DNA from: Hyposmocoma kahamanoa
Taxonomy: Eukaryota > Arthropoda > Insecta > Lepidoptera > Cosmopterigidae
Direction: 5' to 3'
NCBI RefSeq assembly: GCF_003589595.1
Contig: NW_020654810.1
Location: 23,837,811-23,901,810 of the forward strand
DNA length: 64,000 nucleotides
Shown: positions 21,935 to 33,059 of the stretch, one piece after another
Layout of the letters: every line of letters begins with the position of its first letter
Numbering within the stretch: position 1 is the first letter of the stretch
The notes under the pieces: generated by a model
The model's input: only the letters and a program-made list of their open reading frames with translations
What the model was told of the DNA's origin: nothing
The model's database searches: none
Position numbers and translations under genes: made by a program

Positions 21935-22380
21935 TTGCAAACTGTCTCCGTTCTCTATAATATTCTGCACAGTCCTATGTCTTCCGGGTACCTGAAAGAG
22001 CGTTTCGGCTTTCTAAGGTCCCAGGACAAACCCTGTCGTTCTCTCGTTAGGTCCCATTTATCTTTTCCATCCTTCAATTCCGGTCTTTATTCTCACTCCT
22101 TCACTGTTCATGCGGTCAGACTTTGGAATACACTTCCCATTACTGTTTATGATAGTAAATCCTTAGCAATTTTCAAAATGAGACTTAAGAAGCACTAGTT
22201 ATCGACTGTTCCATCCATTTTATAGGTATTATAGTACGAAATATATATTTATCTGGGTATTTATATAGTTTAAAAAAATTTATGTTTTTTGTATTGTTTT
22301 TGTAAACCCGTTATTGAAATTATTGCCTCCTGGGGGCCTACCACAACCTCTTAAAACAATATTACTTTAACCTTACATTG
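21935..22380 (+). mobile_element. LINE 3' end, upstream of ADAM exon
   Basis: An open frame ends at 22198 with SFTVHAVRLWNTLPITVYDS and AIFKMRLKKH, the usual closing motif of CR1/Jockey proteins (F.V..VRLWN.LP...... S...FK..LK). An AT-rich 3' region of about 180 bp follows. It is 5'-truncated, lying about 115 bp from the acceptor of the ADAM exon on the opposite strand. Confidence 0.65.
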
Positions 22381-23409
22381 ACTTTTCGTACCATGACGCG
22401 CTTAAAGTAAGCTTACTGTAATGTTAAAACTATGATGTTTTATTGGCAGCTTTGTGACTATTCATTCACTCAGTTTTTAGACGCTACTTTAACATTAAAG
22501 TAATATTGCTCTTATGTCAAATTTAGCAATCTTAATATAGTTACACGGATGCAATGGAAAAACATTATTTTCAGTTCTATCGTCTAAATATTGATTTGTA
22601 ATGATTAAAAGTTTAGTTGAACTTATTTATTTACATATGTCTCTGCAATATTTTGTTTATTTTTTTATTTAGTAGTACACAAGAAATAATTTCTTGTTAA
22701 ATAAAAATACGCGATTTTTATTTCGTAAAATTATGACAGCGACATCTATATGCTCCTTGGCGACATTAACAGTTGACACTAGACTATTACAATTCCGAAT
22801 TCACAAAGTGACAATCAAGACAGCATGTTTTATTTATTTTTCTTCATGAAGATGCGGAAAAATAATTGTAAAACAACGTATTTTTAACAGGTTTTATTAT
22901 TACATACTTTTCTTTTTTCTTATTACTTTAACATTATACTACGATAGGACGATTCGGAACATCAGAAAAGAAAGAGATGGCATTATACAGTTCATATAGC
23001 GTTATTTATTATCTTTAGTAAGGAATAGATAATATTGGGAATTCATTCGTTCTGTCAGTCACTTTAGTAATAATACATTATTTGGTTGAGAGGTTTGTCA
23101 AGGTGCGAATATGAGTAATATTATAATAATCTTACTATAAGCTCACATTGAAACGAGATTGTTTTTTGAAAGGTTATGGTAGGCCCCCTGTATTTAGGTC
23201 TGAAGGAAGGAATTTCTCTTACAAATAAACAGTACCTTGTTTGTGTTTTCCTTGTTACTAGTTGTGTTTATGTTTTTTCTGTACAATAAGTAATTAAACA
23301 AATGAAAATAAAATAGAAACGACACCCATAACATACCTAAATTAATGACGACATAGTTTATCATCTAAACAAAGATTCAGAATCACTAAGACATTCACCA
23401 TTTCAGTAA
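22381..23409. other. No recognisable feature
   Basis: AT-rich, probably intronic. No exon or repeat was identified. Confidence 0.4.
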
Positions 23410-23813
23410 GTTTATGTTTCAAAAAGTCCACGGTGAGTGCTCTGAAGAGTTATTCAACCTTATCCCTTCCTCTCCTTTCCATCAGCGGACCACCCGTGCC
23501 GGACTGCGTTGCCACAATTGGACGGTCAGTTTAATACCGTCCCGCACTAAAAAGTTTGGCAATTCGTTCTTATGCCGAACCATCAAATTGTGGAACCAAC
23601 TCCCGGCGCATGTATTCCCTCCCCTCTATAACATCGGGTCCTTCAAACGTAGTGTGAAGAAGCATTTGGCCAGACCGGCAAAATGATAGTGACGGAGTGA
23701 AGATATTTGTGTTTTCCATCCGTTACTCTCATCTCTGGACTGTATTCGCACTTTCCATCAGGCGCGGTGCAGTCATTTTGCCGAGTCACAATAAAAAAAA
23801 AAAAAAAAAAAAA
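23410..23813 (+). mobile_element. LINE-B 3' end with poly(A), copy 1
   Basis: An open frame at 23414-23686 reads VHGECSEELFNLIPSSPFHQ, then FLCRTIKLWNQLPAHVFPP and SFKRSVKKHL, a Jockey-like C terminus. A 3' region of about 100 bp and a pure A tract (23793-23813) follow. The last ~310 bp are almost the same as 40391-40699 (about 4 substitutions by eye), so the source LINE moved recently. Confidence 0.8.
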
Positions 23814-24227
23814 GTCCGCGATAATAAATTTCCATCAAGAGCCCTGTTATTGCTTTCAAACAACAATAATTGTTGTTTGACAATAATTATTATTGTCCTT
23901 AAAAAAAGTCAAAGAACAAGTAACTGAAGTCTAACTATCTATTTTCACCTCCACACTTTTGAGATGCTCGCTAATTGCGTCTGGCTACAATTTAACCCAG
24001 TTTAGGCGTACGAGATCCAATTTAATATTATTTATATTTCTCAGAAGAGATTCAAATTTTACCCAAATTTATAATTACGCTCCTGTGAGACTTTTGCTAG
24101 TGTATCTTGTTGTTATTTAATGTTTCTAAGCTTGATTTATATGAAGAAGGTCCTCTAACACGATATTTAGGTTTCGACTTTATTTTACTATAATTATATT
24201 ATCATGAAATTGATTTTTTAAATCACT

Positions 24228-24450
24228 GCGATGGGCCGAATAACTCAGTGGTGGCAAGCGATACGTTTGCACTGCCACTCAAAGTTTAAAATCGGAAGCT
24301 CCGAGGGTCACAGGACCTGTTACTCTGAAACGTAAAGTTGAAAAGTCCCAAGTGCTTGTAGTTTCACCAGCACCTCTATACCCTTCAAAACCAACGCAGT
24401 AATGCTGATATTACTGCTTGGCGGTAGAGATAGGCATGGTGAATTGTAAG
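24228..24450 (+). mobile_element. S1 repeat, diverged copy
   Basis: The blocks GGTGGCAAGCGATACG, ACTGCCACTCAAAGTTTAAA, ACGTAAAGTTGAAAAGTCCC, TTTCACCAGCACC, AACGCAGTAATGCTGATATT and GCTTGGCGGTAGAGATAGG occur in S1 order. Confidence 0.6.
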
Positions 24451-24475
24451 GAAGATATCCCTGAAAAGAATAAAA

Positions 24476-24600
24476 AAACAACTAGCTTGTTGTAATTATT
24501 AATACAAAGAAAGAAATCCTTCGATCCGAAAGTATAACAAACTAGTGGAGTAATTTCACAAAAAATAATTGAACATCAATTCAATAAAAATTTCAAATAC
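24476..24600. repeat. Rearranged tails of the tRNA-centred repeat
   Basis: A minus-oriented tail piece (24476-24530, TTGTTGTAATTATTAATACA) is joined directly to a plus-oriented tail (24531-24600, ACAAACTAGTGGAGTAATTT). A foldback join or two abutting insertions would explain it. Confidence 0.45.
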
Positions 24601-24614
24601 ATCGAATAGCGACA

Positions 24615-24952
24615 TCTTTCACCAGGACTGGTAGCTGTAAAGGTGCTAACTGGGTGATAAATCTTTCATAGATTTCTCATAGATGGCGCTACGACTGAAA
24701 AGTCGTTGAAAAAACCAAAATACAAAGACACGACGCAAGCACTTAGAAAAATTCGTGAGGTCCGCTGGTTCGTTCCGTGGCTTAGTTGGTAAAGCGTCTG
24801 CCACGGTATGCTAGAAGACGTCGGTTCGAATCCGGCCGGATCGAAGGAATTTTTTCTGAGTGTTCGATCTTTGTATTAATAATTATAACAAACTAGTGGA
24901 GTAATTTCACAAAAAATAATTGAAAATCAATTCAATAAAAACTTAATATTCT
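24615..24952 (+). mobile_element. tRNA-centred retroposon, ~340 bp, best copy
   Basis: Block order: a left part (GGTAGCTGTAAAGGTGCTAA, TTCTCATAGATGGCGCTACG), then a tRNA-like centre with box A GTGGCTTAGTTGG (24777) and box B CGGTTCGAATCC (24821), then the tail TTCGATCTTTGTATTAATAA, ACAAACTAGTGGAGTAATTT and CAATTCAATAAAAACTTA. The reverse complement of the whole unit occurs at 43082-43432, which shows the left part belongs to the unit. Ordinary SINEs start at the tRNA head, so this one is either a composite or carries an upstream extension. Confidence 0.7.
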
Positions 24953-25576
24953 AGGTGTTTTTCTTAAATAAAAAAGATCAATAATAAGAATTGTAATAGG
25001 TACACGAAGCGAGGATGGGTGAAGAAAGACGCTTAAATCTCCAAATGCGCAACGGCTTTTATTGACGTAGTTGTATGATCGACATAGGAGACATAATCGC
25101 GCTCATCCCCCATGTTACCTCACCGTCACACCCGGCGGAAGCGGCAGCCGACGATTCTATGAGCTTTCCTCCAAGTATCCCACACTGTGGAAGTACTGGT
25201 ATGCCACTCACGCCTTATACTTCGATAAAAAGCAATTTCCTTTTGCAACTTAAATGGTAATTTAGTTAACACTTCGATAGCGCATTATATTTTGATCCCA
25301 ACGCCATCTAGCGGCAAGGCGAGGTTACTAATATTTCTTGTACGTGGTGTTACAGAATGGTACTAAGTCACAATATTTTTGACCTTCGTAAGAGACAAAT
25401 TTCGAATATCAACAACAAATCAACTTATTATAGAAACGTATAGTTTGGCTTTTCAACTGTATTTGCGACTTTGTGTTTACGATTGTCAAGATCAAAGTAC
25501 ATGTAATTGTTCTTAATTGTATTAACATTACGTCTGTTACGATAAATTACGTAGTATTAAATGTACTGTGATGCCA
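24953..25576. other. Unassigned, locally GC-rich
   Basis: Around 25110-25190 the sequence is GC-rich. On the minus strand it could be read as an exon of about 63 nt (CTTCCACAG| ... |GTGAGG). It is too short to call. Confidence 0.25.
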
Positions 25577-25730
25577 GGAGGTCTATTACGGAATACAATA
25601 CTACGTGATAACGAAGCTCATTATGACAGTTATTGTATGGAATTTTGACATTACTTTCATAGTAAAATTGACATGTATAGTACGTATGAGCTTCGTTGTG
25701 ATGTAGTATCGTATTTCGTGGTAAATCTCC
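25577..25730. repeat. Foldback repeat, 154 bp
   Basis: Left arm GGAGGTCTATTACGGAATAC, AATACTACGTGATAACGAAG and CTCAT; the right arm is its imperfect reverse complement ATGAGCTTCGTTGTGATGTA, GTATCGTATTTCGTGGTAAA and TCTCC. The spacer is also partly self-complementary (AATTTTGACATTAC / AGTAAAATTGACAT). It is a MITE-like palindrome without a clear target duplication. Confidence 0.6.
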
Positions 25731-26444
25731 AGTATTAGAACGTCACTTTCTACCAGGTTTTAAATTGACCAAACAGCTTGCTTACACAGATCCAATATAT
25801 TCTATAAATGTCGGCGGCATTTCTCCAAAAATAAAATGCCATGTGCCATCAAACGGTGCTAACTAGTATAAAAGTTGCCTAAGTCTGAAAATTGTCGAAT
25901 CTTTTTGATCGTGTATGCAGCAGACCGGAGCTTCTTCGACAATTCAGTTATTTCTAAACCATTTTGCAATGGAGTATTTAGAGTTATACTCAAAAATACT
26001 GTACTGTAACTGTATCAACAAGGTTTAATGATTTTTTTCTAATTACAGTATTTATAACTGTGTGATCAACATTTGGTAACAAAGGTTGTACACAATTTGT
26101 TGTTTACTTATGAAGGAGCAGGTAGTTGCAGTAAGCAATTTACTATCCAACCAATAGCATAGATAACTATGTATACAATATTATCGTCGTAGTTACATTG
26201 CTGTATTTGAACTTTAAATAATAAATAAAATAAAAATAAATCTATTTCTTTACAAAACACAAAGAAACAACCGTTAGGAAGAATTTGAAATGTGGTATTG
26301 GGTATGAATGGAGGAATGAGTTGGGCAGGAAAAAAAACTAATAAAGAGGTGTTAATAATATTGCAGGAAAAAGGAAGCTTATTATAGACGACAGAGAACC
26401 GAATGGGGAAGACGTTCGGGCATTTATTTTTTTATACATTTTTA
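25731..26444. other. No recognisable feature
   Basis: AT-rich. No exon or repeat was identified. Confidence 0.4.
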
Positions 26445-27331
26445 TACATTTATTGTTTGCGGATGACCTAAAACTGTTTCATCCTATTAATTCGGTCATA
26501 GACTCTCGGGCTCTGCAGTGCGATATTGATGCGGTATCTGTATGGTGTGGAAACAATGGGTTAACCTTTAACATCGGTAAATGCAAAATAATGTCCTACA
26601 CGAGATCTATCGCCCCTGTAAATTACCAGTATTCTATAGGTAATACAGCACTTGAACGAGTACAGTCTATTCGCGATCTGGGAGTTATAATGGACCCGAG
26701 CTTGAACTTTCATGACCAGATCACGACTCTCTGCAAAACGGCCAATAAAACTCTTGGTTTTATTATGCCAGCATCCTCACAGTTTCGTGATACTAGGGCG
26801 GCACTTATACTTTACAATGCTTTTGTAAGAAGTGGGCTGGAATACTGCGTGGAAATCTGGGATCCTTATGAGGATAAATATTGCCTCCAGATTGAAAAAA
26901 TACAAGGCAAATTCGCTCGATACTTCTACCAGAGAATGGTTATTATCCGCTGCTCTTTCCTTTCTTATTTGTCTACGGAATGGTCGATCTTGTCACCTTG
27001 GAAGTAAGACGTAAAGTTCGAACCATCCTGAATTACATATTTCTCCTGCGGGGTAAGGTGGACAATCCCGAAATACTGAGCAACGTCGATCTGTTTGTGC
27101 CAAACAGATACGTCTGCACGGGCCAACGCCGACATCAATTGTTTGCGCCCCCTGTGCGACACGAAACGTAGTCTCACGTGTTTAATTGTCTAGTCGCTAA
27201 GGTCCAGGATGCTGACATCTTTTGCGACAACATCAGCAAAGTAATTTATAAGGCAAACTTAGTGTATCAAATATGTATGTAGTATAAGTAATTAGCAGCG
27301 GTTTGGTTGCTACTATTTAATAAATAAATAA
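26445..27331 (+). mobile_element. Jockey/CR1-like LINE, 3' half of reverse transcriptase
   Basis: Starts abruptly inside the palm: LLFADDLKLF (catalytic FADD), then GLTFNIGKCKIMSYTR, the thumb motif IRDLGVIMDPSLNFHDQI and YNAFVRSGLEYCVEIWDP. A frameshift near 26940 moves the frame to the segment DLVTLEVRRKVRTILNYIF and FVPNRYVCTGQRRHQLFAPP. It ends near 27330 with AATAAATAAATAAA. The 5' truncation is typical of LINE insertion. It is the best preserved palm region in the window. Confidence 0.8.
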
Positions 27332-28547
27332 ATTTGATACGAACGACAGTTTTCTTAGAATCATTAAAGAAAGGCAGATCGAAAGAAAGAAAGAAAGGCA
27401 GGGGAGGACCTAGATGAACTCATTTAGATGAAAGAAGTGAAAGAGAAAGGTTAACGTACGTCGCATCTTATCAGGAACTCAAAGTTAGGGCGTGAAAAGA
27501 TATGGTTGGCGATTGTTCCACGAACAATAGTCCTCTTAAATAACAAGAAGAATATAACCTCATGGTCGAGGAAAGAAACCATATTTTTTGTAAATAACGT
27601 AAAAATGTACGACACTCAACCATGTTAACAAATAATGGATAAATTATAAACAACAAAACTGAAATTAACACTCCGAACAGATCCAATACTTCCTGAACAA
27701 AGTTACAAAGATAAAAACGTTCTTAGAAACGGCTTTAAACCGATTAAGCGCGTTTTATCAAACGTCCCCATTAATTCTGGCCCTAATCAACTTTATCAGC
27801 CGGCGTCCGTCAAGGGCCTTATTATCCGAAGTTCCAGCCGCTTCCAGAATCTTCGATTGCTTTCGATAATGAACTTATATTGATTGCGACCGGGTATTTC
27901 CACTTCTGCTTTATATTCGCAGACTTATCTCGGATTTTTTCCATGGACGATTTCTTAAGTTCGGTAAATGATTGAGAAACCGAATTAAAGTATTGACTAT
28001 GACAGCATTTTCTTTTGAGGACGTAATTCTTAATTCGTTTTATACTAACATTGTTATACTTTTTGATTATATAATGGATTATTTTTCTATTATTATATAC
28101 TAATTGAAGATTCACGATAGTATCCCAAATATTCTTAACGTTGTTCATTAGAAAAACAATATGACAATTTATTTTACCTTTATATCACTTTTAAATCAGT
28201 TAAACATTTGCATATAAAAGGCAGTCCGTAATTGTATCCAGCGTTTTCTCGGGAGATCTCGAGACACGGCAACATTTGTACGGTCTAGTAGAAAAACCGG
28301 GATAATTTAAGAGAGGAATTAATCCCGTTGGGATTATTTTCCGCCAGCCCAAGGGCGGAGAGTGCGTGACTAAGGAGATTTGTCAAGTCAAACTTTAGGG
28401 ATGGACTTAATCCCATATATTTAAATAGTGTAAACACGAAATCACTGGTGCTACGCCTTTACTAAACGCAAATGTAAATACGTTCATTTTCATAAACATA
28501 AAGATATTGATAAGCGTGAATATCGCTTTTGATGTTGAAATATATAG
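27332..28547. other. Unassigned, with GAAA-rich start
   Basis: 27360-27400 holds GAAA/GAAAG runs. The minus frame 27822-28148 (108 codons) has no recognisable motif. Nothing else can be supported. Confidence 0.35.
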
Positions 28548-28566
28548 GAGAGCGTTTAACTAAAAA
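28548..28566. repeat. 19-bp target duplication, left
   Basis: GAGAGCGTTTAACTAAAAA, repeated at 30400-30418, flanks the RTE retrotransposon between them. Confidence 0.85.
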
Positions 28567-30399
28567 CATTTTTATAGTTTATATGGCAGTGAAACGTGGC
28601 CCGTACTTGAGCGCCATAAGCAGGACCTGCGTGTCACGAAAATGAATTTGCTGCGCTGGATCACACATCCAGTTTCAGGGAAAGACCGTGTCAGAAACTC
28701 CCGCATCCGCGGCAGCCTTCACGTCCGTGACATTGCAGATAAACTGCAAGAAAGCCGCCTACGTTGGTACGGCCACATCTTACGGAAACCGGCATGCTAC
28801 GTAAAGAAAGAAAGAAAGAAAGAAAGAAAATACATTTATTTGTTTACCACAATGACACCACAAAAGACAAAAGACAAAAAAGAGAGAAAACAGAACAAAA
28901 CAGAACTAAAACAAAACACGATCAAAACATTCAACGTAAAACAAATATATAATTACGAAACAAAAACACAAACAAACACAAAATAAAAATGTATATACAA
29001 AAATTAGATAAAATTAAAACATGAACTATTCACACAAATAATAAAAAGAAGACTAAATATTGAGATACCTTGTGTGGTGCCAGCCGCGGTAACAAAAGGG
29101 TCACAAACTCAGTATTTGCTAGAAAACGCAACGCGTTCCCAGCACTGATTTTCAGTTAAGACCCTAAGTGAGGTCACGGAACAACATATGCAAGCATATT
29201 TTGGTACTTGAATATAACAGTAAAATAATTATATATACGTACATATTAAAACTGTAACAGATGTGTGTGTGTGTGAGTGTGGGTGTGTGTTGTGTATGTT
29301 TAAATACTTCCAAATAATTTACATATAACTATGAAAATATTTTATAATAATTAATACGTATACACTATACCTACATCAACCAACTTATATATTATATAAC
29401 AAATGTGTATAAAAAGTATAAATAAATAGGTGCTGGAAAAAGTTAATACAATCCCTTTTGATTTTCCAGCAGGAGAGCCTTAAGCTTGCGCTTAAAAGCA
29501 TTCCTACTAGAAGTGTCATGAAGAGGAGGGGGTAGATCATTCCAGCACTTGGATGACGCAAACCTGAAACTTCCTCTGAAAGCTGCTGTGCGGTGAGCAG
29601 GAACGATAGCCCGAACCTTGTATTTAAAACAGTTTTGAGACCAACGAAGTTTGCGATAGAGATACTCAGGTGTCTCGGTTCTCACTACACCGAACAGCAA
29701 CATAGAGAGGTGTAGCTGCCGACGAGCAGTCATATTTAAAAGACTTGCAGCATTCAAAAACGGGGTGATATGGGATCTAGGAGGCACCCGAAAGCAAAAG
29801 CGTGTGCATGCGTTTTGTACACGTTGTATCAACTTCTTAGACCTACTAAAAATACAATTACTATATACTACATCACAATAGTTTAACCGCGACAATATCA
29901 GTGATTCACAAAGGTGTACACGCAAATCAACGCTAAGGTAATCACGAATACCATACAACAATTTGAGTCGATAAAAACAGTTACCGGTCACATTGAGGAT
30001 GTGCTCCTCAAAACGAAGTTCACTGTCCATCAGTACTCCGAGGTTTCTGACCCTATCGACCCGTTCCATTGGTTCACCCATAACCGCAATATTTCTGGAA
30101 GCAAGGGCTTCCAGTGTATTATGGATTTGACCCTTTGTTCCAAGCACCATGTACTTAGACTTACTCGGATTCTACGTGGGAAACAAATGTCTGGCTATGC
30201 CACCTCCGCCGGGCCCCGGTTGAAGGGGCAGACCCAAGAAGTGCTGGCTTGACGTCGCCAAGGGTGATATGCGTGCCAATGGTCTCACCACTAAGGATGC
30301 CGAAGACCGCGCAAAGTGGAGGAGAAAAAGCAGGAAAGCGGACCCCGGGCTCCGCAGCAACACTGCTGAGGACGCAACCGGGGCAACGCGCAGATGAGA
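28567..30399 (+). mobile_element. RTE-like LINE 3' end, split by another LINE
   Basis: Left part 28567-28802 reads SLYGSETWPVLERHKQ, LRWITHPVSGKDRVRNSRI and LRWYGHILRKP. Right part 30172-30399 reads GRPKKCWLDVAKGDMRANG, LTTKDAEDRAKWRRKSRKAD and a stop TGA at 30395. These are the standard last ~120 residues of insect RTE proteins. The two parts are separated by the minus-strand LINE 28803-30171 and join in frame once it and one copy of CTACGT are removed; one in-frame TGA remains near 30203. The almost absent 3' untranslated region fits RTE. Flanks are a perfect 19-bp target duplication. Confidence 0.85.
28803..30171 (-). mobile_element. CR1/Jockey-like LINE inserted in the RTE copy
   Basis: Its 5'-truncated coding part, 30171 to 29443 on the minus strand, is open for over 240 codons: SKYMVLGTKG, VRNLGVLMDSELRFEEHI, LILSRLNYCDVVYSN, KLIQRVQNACTRFCFRVPP, SSKCWNDLPPPLHDTSS and FKRKLKALLL. 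About 640 bp of 3' region follows, ending in a TTTC tetranucleotide repeat (28803-28828 as GAAA). The six bases CTACGT occur on both sides (28797-28802 and 30172-30177). The frame is intact over the preserved part, so it is probably fairly young. Confidence 0.82.
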
Positions 30400-30418
30400 G
30401 AGAGCGTTTAACTAAAAA
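30400..30418. repeat. 19-bp target duplication, right
   Basis: Second copy of GAGAGCGTTTAACTAAAAA bordering the RTE element. Confidence 0.85.
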
Positions 30419-30514
30419 ACTCACAAGCGCTAAGTATGGCTTCAACGATAGGTATATTAAGTCACAGTGAAATATGTACGTAACAAAACAGAGAAACCCT
30501 AAAACATCTATCAA

Positions 30515-30610
30515 AAAAATATAAATATAATTGTTTATGTGTGTGTCCATGGCACCCGCGACACAGGGTTTCCCTAGTGCGGGGCTGTGTTGAATAATAT
30601 AGTAATGATA
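30515..30610 (+). mobile_element. SINE tail fragment, plus
   Basis: Tail region of the tRNA-derived SINE (GTGTCCATGGCACCCGCGAC, AGGGTTTCCCTAGTGCGGGG) without its head. It forms a palindrome with the next SINE. Confidence 0.65.
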
Positions 30611-30611
30611 A

Positions 30612-30835
30612 GTAATAATAACGCACACACTCGACATAGCCCCACACTAGGGAAATCCTGTGTCGCGGGTGCCATGGACACACAAATAGACAATTACAAA
30701 TTACACCCAAACTCACGAGACAAATAAATGTAGCCCATACAAATATTTCTTCCGGCCCGGGAATCGAACCTGGGACCTCTGCGTGGCAGTCCGGCATGGT
30801 AACCGTTCGGCCACGGAGGTCGTTAAGTTGAGTGT
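30612..30835 (-). mobile_element. tRNA-derived SINE with both pol III boxes
   Basis: On the minus strand the head reads CCTCCGTGGCCGAACGGTTA (box A TGGCCGAACGG) and GGTTCGATTCC (box B). Then come the body AAATATTTGTATGGGCTACA, CTCGTGAGTTTGGGTGTAAT and the tail GGCACCCGCGACACAGGATT. The flanking stretch AATAATAACGCACACACTC appears at both ends in opposite orientation, so it is not an ordinary target duplication. Related copies are at 31508 and 36926. Confidence 0.75.
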
Positions 30836-30849
30836 GTGCGTTATTATTA

Positions 30850-31322
30850 TTATAAAGAGAAACATCTCTCTTGTAGTGGTGGTTGTAGTAACCCAACAAC
30901 CTGAGCTGGTCCGACAAGAAACAGTAAACAGAAGATAGTTTAAATTAATCCACGAGTAGCAGTTACTCCAATTAAACTAATCCAACACAAATACAGGACG
31001 GCGTTTTGTGCCTTACAATATATTTCGGCAAACATCCAGTGTTTGCTTCAAATCTCGTTTGGAAAATTGTTTGGAAGCGTAAATAATTATTCTCAGAATT
31101 TGACGTCTCACTCTTCGTAGCAAAAATGGCGGAGAAATTGTATGTTTTTTTTTCAAGGCATATGCTTGACTGGTCAACAGGGTTCTCGGCGTTAGTGTTA
31201 AAGGCAAAACGTGATTAATTGATTACTGATGTCAGCTTTTTTAAGCAGTTAAAGTGTGTTATTCCTTACGGAATTCAGGCATAAATTAATGCGAATTAGT
31301 AATTTTAAGATTCGTATTAATA
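30850..31322. other. No recognisable feature
   Basis: No repeat or exon supported. Confidence 0.4.
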
Positions 31323-31690
31323 GTTCATAAGTCGTGGGCCTGCTGGTAAGCGACACGACTATCTATAACAGTTGCAGCGCCACTCAGAGATTTAAATCGC
31401 AAAGATCTGAGGAGTACTGCTACTTCACCCGTGACACATGAACCACTTAGAGACATAAAGTGACAACTTCCTTACTCTTCCAAATCGGAAAGCAGTAATG
31501 CTTACATAACTGCCTCCGTTGTTGACCGATTACCATGCTGGTCTGACACGCTGAGATCCCGGGTTCGATTCCCGGGTCGAGAGAAATATTTGCATGGCCG
31601 ACATTTATTTCTCTCGTGAGTTTGGTGGTGGAAATAGGTAAGCAGCTTTTTTATGGAAGAATTCCTTCACAAGGACTGCTGCTGAATGCG
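31323..31690 (+). mobile_element. S1 repeat interrupted by a SINE
   Basis: The left part to 31507 carries GGTAAGCGACACG, AACAGTTGCAGCGCCACTCA and GAAAGCAGTAATGCTTACAT. The right part from about 31616 continues with TTGGTGGTGGAAATAGGTAA and CTTCACAAGGACTGCTGCTG. The break falls inside the ACTGC|TTGG block, where the SINE 31508-31615 sits. Confidence 0.65.
31508..31615 (+). mobile_element. tRNA-derived SINE, short copy nested in S1
   Basis: Head CTGCCTCCGTTGTTGACCGA (box A damaged relative to TGGCCGAACGG), box B GGTTCGATTCC intact, then AGAAATATTTGCATGGCCGA and CTCTCGTGAG. It ends early, without the GGCACCCGCGACA tail. Confidence 0.65.
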
Positions 31691-31699
31691 AATTAACTA

Positions 31700-33059
31700 A
31701 GACGTCAATTAGATCTCGAAATCCATCTTTTTCCTGTATTAGTAGATTATAATCATCATCATCTTAGATGATACAATCTTCAATGACTAAGACCCTACAT
31801 TTAAGCATTTTAGTGTATGTCTTGGATACGATGAGAAAAAGATTACTAATAAGCCGTAGCTTAAGTGTTGAGTAGATTAAGGAAGATTTTCAATATCATT
31901 ATCAACACTTAAGAAAAATTTGTGGAAAATACTTAATTTTGAAATCTCTCATAATCTCACCTGATGATGTGGCTGACGATGTTACAAGTTTGTTTATACT
32001 TAGAATTATACTATATATTATACTGAAGCAGAACGCTTAAGAATGGTTGGTAACTCAATGACATAAGGATGAAGTATTCGGAGTTCTAGTAGTCTGAAGG
32101 AGAAACGGTGAGAGTGGAACTAAATTGTAAAGTGAAAACTACTAGATTGAAAACTTGGAGAAGCAGGCGACTTATTTGCGGTGATCGTGACTTAGAAGCT
32201 TCGCTTCTGCAAGAAAGTCGTGGCCAATTAGTATCTTTGCTTTTCGCTCGTACGTCTTAGTTACAGATATAAAAGTTACTGAAGATAATGACAAAGTGTC
32301 TAGAGAAGAGAACGAATTATCATGACGTACAATTTCTCAGCTGATCGCTTGGTAAATATCTTTTAATGACCGAAAAAAGCTCTGAATTGATGCCGTTAAT
32401 TACTTGCTCAGTAGCATAGTTCAGTTAACCCGTTAATTGGTGCTTAAAATCAAGTTAAAACGACAGTTAAGTTGCGTGGGATATCAAAGTGGAGTGAACT
32501 TGGTCTTATCTTTTGAAGTCGATTGACTAACTTGGCTGTAGATTCGAAATGTCCGTTCAAAACTTCAAAGTAGTAACTTTGAGTTTTTCAACTAAATCCG
32601 TCGATTTCAATAGAGATTATTGAAATAAAGCACTGTTGCAATAAATAATTTGAAAAAAACCGGTCAAGTGCGAATCGAACTTGTGATTAAAATAAAAAAA
32701 TCCTTGCAATTTCTAGTAATGCTCTCACGACAATTTTCATTGAATGTACAGACCCAACAAAGCTTGACACTTTGGATTTTAAACCGTATCATTATCGACA
32801 AAATTTTATAATTGTTTTGAAAGTTTTGTGTTTTCCGAAATCGGATTTCAATAATATAAAGAAAATTTGTGTATGTATTTTTAACCATTTGACACCCCAT
32901 AGTTCATATCCAATATCAAAATTTAACTTTTACAATCTACAATTGCTATTGGGCTATTGCTATGTCACATACCTTTAGAGTTATTCTGCTCTGAGAGACG
33001 GACGCTGCCATGATTCAAAAAAAAACAAAGTCATGTAATTGGAATGAAAACTCTATTAA
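31700..33059. other. Mostly unassigned; possible lepidopteran repeat end at 32652
   Basis: At 32652 the words AAAAAACCGGTCAAGTGCGA resemble the start of a common lepidopteran repeat (recalled, not checked). Its extent is unclear; it may reach about 32990 where GAGAGACGGACG occurs. The rest has no identifiable feature. Confidence 0.3.

Noticed and set aside
25110..25190. Short minus-strand exon candidate
   Set aside because: About 63 nt with weak composition and no homology I can name; could be chance.
28803..28828. GAAA microsatellite as an independent repeat
   Set aside because: It is the 3' terminus of the minus-strand LINE.
29085..29098. GCCAGCCGCGGTAA resembling the 530 loop of small-subunit rRNA
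   Set aside because: The match is only about 14 bases, lies in the 3' region of a LINE, and neither flank continues as rRNA.
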